From Clostridia bacterium (lineage in GTDB: Bacteria; Bacillota; Clostridia; Oscillospirales; Acutalibacteraceae): a stretch of DNA of 35,557 nucleotides. Location of the stretch: assembly GCA_017625435.1 (NCBI GenBank), contig JAGAKX010000057.1, positions 1 to 35,557 on the forward strand, given 5' to 3'. A program made the translations under genes and the position numbers. This document shows positions 33,315 through 35,557 of this stretch, in pieces. Below the pieces are notes generated by a model that did not search any database, was not told where the DNA came from, and worked only from the letters and a program-made list of their open reading frames with translations. Positions within the stretch are counted from its first letter, which is position 1, and each line of letters starts with the position of its first letter.

Positions 33315-34976
33315 TTAAACAGACTTTTTGATTTCCTTAAGACGCTTCATAACGTCATTTGCACCTCTGCCGAAATAATCATGAAGAATCTTATATTCAG
33401 CATAAAGCTTGTCATAAACCTTAACAGCCTCGGGATTGGGCTCATATTTTGTATCAAGAACCTTGCCGAGCTTTGAAGCGGCAGAGAATACATCGTCATA
33501 ACCGCCGTTAGCCTTACCTGCAGCAACAGAGCCGAAAATAGCAGAACCGAGAGCACCGCCCTGATCTGAACCTGCAATCTTTATGGGAAGATTGAGAATA
33601 TCAGCGTAAATCTGCATAGTCATGGGGTCCTTCTTTGCAATACCGCCTGCTGCATAGAATTCATTTACTTCAACACCGTACTCACGGAAGGTTTCAATAA
33701 TCATTCTTGTGCCGTAAGCTGTAGCTTCAATAAGAGCACGGTAGATTTCCTCGGGCTTTGTAAGAAGTGTCATACCGAGAATCATACCCGTAAGGTCAAC
33801 GTCAACGAGACAGGAGCGGTTGCCGTTCCACCAGTCGAGAGCAACAAGTCCGCTTTCGCCGGGCTTATACTTTTGTGCCTTCTCGCGAAGATATTTATGT
33901 ATATTCATACCCTTTGCCTTAGCATCCTCATAGTAGGATGCGGGCAGACAGTTATCAATAAACCACTGGAAATGGTCACCTACACAGCTCTGACCTGCTT
34001 CATAGCCGAAGAAACCGGGAAGAATTCCGTCTTCAACAACACCGCACATACCCTTAACCTGCTTTTCTTCATTACCGAGAAGCATGTGGCAGGTGGATGT
34101 ACCCATTATTGCAAGCATTTTTCCTGCTTCTGCAATACCTGCTGCAGGAACAAAAACGTGAGCGTCAATAATGGCAGTTGCAATTGCAGTACCTGCATTA
34201 AGACCGAGCTTTTCAGCCATAGCATCAGTCAACTCCCCTGCCTTTGAGCCCATAGGAGAAATATCAGTTGAAAGCTTATCTTCAATTACGTTTTCGAGTC
34301 TGGGGTCAAGTGCCTTGAAGAAATCCTTTGAGGGATAGCCTGTCTTCTTATTCCACATTTCCTTATAACCGGCACAGCAGGAGTTTCTGTTTTCTTTACC
34401 TGAAAGCTGCCATACAACCCAGTCTGCAGCTTCAATGAAGGTATCAGCGGCTTCATAGATTTCGGGAGCCTCGTCGAGCACCTGCCAGATTTTGGGGATT
34501 GCCCACTCGGAAGAAATCTTACCGCCGTAGTTTTTAAGCCAGGGCTCATTTCTTTCCTCAGCAATTTCATTCAGCCTATTTGCAAGATGCTGAGCCGCAT
34601 GATGCTTCCAGAGCTTTACATAAGCGTGGGGCTCATCCTTATACTCATCGAGGAAGCAAAGAGGTGTGCCGTCCTTCTTGGCAGGAAGGATTGTGCAGGC
34701 GGTAAAGTCAAGACCGATGCCCACAACATCATCCTTTGAAACACCGCTTTCCTTGAGAACTGCAGGGATAGTGTTATAAAGAACATCAAGATAGTCCTGA
34801 GGATGCTGTAAAGCCCAGTCAAAGCCGAGCTTCTTTCCTGAAGGAAGGCATTCCGACATAACGGAATGGGGATATTCAAAAACAGCGGAGGATAATTCTT
34901 CACCTGTTTCATTATTTACAATAAGAGCTCTGCCTGAGAGTGTACCGTAGTCAACACCAATTGAAAATTTTGCCAT
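33315..34976 (-). CDS. araB: L-ribulokinase (AraB)
   Basis: Phosphorylates L-ribulose with ATP. It is a FGGY-family sugar kinase of 553 aa, the normal AraB length. The N-terminal phosphate-binding motif is [15 protein letters not shown] (6-20), [13 protein letters not shown] follows, then the substrate-side region [13 protein letters not shown]. The C-terminal ATP domain carries [34 protein letters not shown] and [14 protein letters not shown]. The AGGAC-type ribosome site overlaps the end of rqcH, whose stop codon is only three bases upstream, so no separate promoter fits in the gap. It is the first ara gene of the cluster. Confidence 0.95.
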   Translation of the reverse strand: MAKFSIGVDYGTLSGRALIVNNETGEELSSAVFEYPHSVMSECLPSGKKLGFDWALQHPQDYLDVLYNTIPAVLKESGVSKDDVVGIGLDFTACTILPAKKDGTPLCFLDEYKDEPHAYVKLWKHHAAQHLANRLNEIAEERNEPWLKNYGGKISSEWAIPKIWQVLDEAPEIYEAADTFIEAADWVVWQLSGKENRNSCCAGYKEMWNKKTGYPSKDFFKALDPRLENVIEDKLSTDISPMGSKAGELTDAMAEKLGLNAGTAIATAIIDAHVFVPAAGIAEAGKMLAIMGTSTCHMLLGNEEKQVKGMCGVVEDGILPGFFGYEAGQSCVGDHFQWFIDNCLPASYYEDAKAKGMNIHKYLREKAQKYKPGESGLVALDWWNGNRSCLVDVDLTGMILGMTLLTKPEEIYRALIEATAYGTRMIIETFREYGVEVNEFYAAGGIAKKDPMTMQIYADILNLPIKIAGSDQGGALGSAIFGSVAAGKANGGYDDVFSAASKLGKVLDTKYEPNPEAVKVYDKLYAEYKILHDYFGRGANDVMKRLKEIKKSV

Positions 34977-34979
34977 TAT

Positions 34980-35557
34980 TTAGTCCTCGCTTTCGCTTTT
35001 ATAGTTTTCGGGATTCACGGCATTAACATATACCGTGTTATAAACGTGATATATTACAAAACCCGGATTTGAAGCCGGAGGTTTTTTCAGATTTTTTACC
35101 TTTGTATAATCAACCTCTACCATACCTCTGTCCTTAACCGAAGAAAAGTATGCGGCACAGGTTGCGGCAAACTCCATTGCCTTATTTGTGGCCTCCCTGC
35201 CTTCAAGTGACAGAATTACGTGAGAGCCGGGAGCCTTTTGTGCGTGAAACCACACATCGTTCTTTGAGGCTTTCTTAAAGGACAGATTATCGTTCTGAAT
35301 ATTGTTTCTGCCCACATATACCTTAAAGCCGTCGGGAGCAGAAAATTCAAGAAACGGCAAGGGCGCATTCTTCTTGTTCTTTGTGCCCGTTTTACTTTTT
35401 AAGAAGCCGGCACTTGACAGCTCGGCTCTTATTTCACTAAGCTCTCTTTCGGTTTCCGCGCGCGACAGCTCATCCTTGACGGAAAGGAGATATTCGAGAT
35501 CGGCAACTCCCTTATCAATAAGCTCAGCGAGCATCTTACGGGCTGTTTGCGCCTTTC
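34980..35557 (-). CDS. rqcH: NFACT protein RqcH/FbpA family, C-terminal part (truncated by window edge)
   Basis: The frame is open to the last base, so the N-terminus is outside the window; about 192 residues are visible. A coiled-coil segment (MLAELIDKGVADLEYLLSV onward) is followed by the NFACT-R domain: FKVYVGRNNIQNDNLSFK, NDVWFHAQKAPGSHVIL (the family hallmark), VDYTKVKNLKKPP and NPGFVIYHVYNTVYV. RqcH senses stalled large ribosomal subunits and adds alanine tails for degradation; the family was also described as fibronectin-binding. It ends three bases before araB. Confidence 0.92.
   Translation of the reverse strand, partial: KAQTARKMLAELIDKGVADLEYLLSVKDELSRAETERELSEIRAELSSAGFLKSKTGTKNKKNAPLPFLEFSAPDGFKVYVGRNNIQNDNLSFKKASKNDVWFHAQKAPGSHVILSLEGREATNKAMEFAATCAAYFSSVKDRGMVEVDYTKVKNLKKPPASNPGFVIYHVYNTVYVNAVNPENYKSESED

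Noticed and set aside
1..35557. CRISPR arrays, insertion sequences, prophage genes, tRNA and rRNA genes
   Set aside because: No regularly spaced direct repeats, transposase or integrase motifs, tRNA cloverleaf or rRNA sequence were noticed on either strand by eye.

Overview
The window looks like chromosome of an anaerobic, low-to-moderate GC Gram-positive bacterium of the Clostridia (Oscillospiraceae/Ruminococcaceae type). Signs are AGGAGG-like ribosome sites before nearly every gene, KtrAB-type potassium uptake, a T-box leader, RqcH, AraM, a FliB-type protein and a degenerate 3' end of the sporulation gene spoIVB. No phage, insertion sequence, CRISPR array, rRNA or tRNA gene was seen. Most genes lie on the minus strand.

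Layout. 1-1122: a broken spoIVB tail, then an XRE-type DNA-binding membrane protein. 1178-9335: a tight seven-gene myo-inositol operon, transcribed iolJ-iolC-iolB-iolD-iolE-iolA-iolG, with a strong promoter and two inverted repeats in front. It should take inositol via inosose, diketone, deoxyglucuronate and deoxygluconate to DHAP plus malonate semialdehyde, then acetyl-CoA. 9334-12030: PAP2 phosphatase, deoC and a DUF2804 gene. 12028-14094: paaK plus an ACT-domain gene behind a T-box leader whose specifier reads UUC (Phe). 14138-15728: a GPH-type sugar symporter.

15734-18690: pncC-ktrB-ktrA and a small membrane protein. 18684-20281: a PHP histidinol phosphatase and a HAD phosphatase. 20283-23211: an SDR-type dehydrogenase with a C-terminal zinc ribbon, and a secreted metallophosphoesterase. 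23289-24155: a sugar isomerase-like TIM-barrel protein. 24155-35557: a dense run read as rqcH (partial)-araB-araA-araD-dnaE, then pfkA with its own promoter and terminator, then a fliB-like gene and araM.

How the genes work together. The window is rich in carbon catabolism feeding lower glycolysis: inositol, L-arabinose, deoxyribose-5-phosphate and fructose-6-phosphate via PfkA. The most interesting points are the Phe-type T-box in front of paaK, which suggests that phenylacetate activation serves phenylalanine supply rather than breakdown; dnaE placed one base behind araD; the SDR-zinc ribbon fusion; and the spoIVB remnant. Functional assignments rest on motifs read by eye; no search was run.
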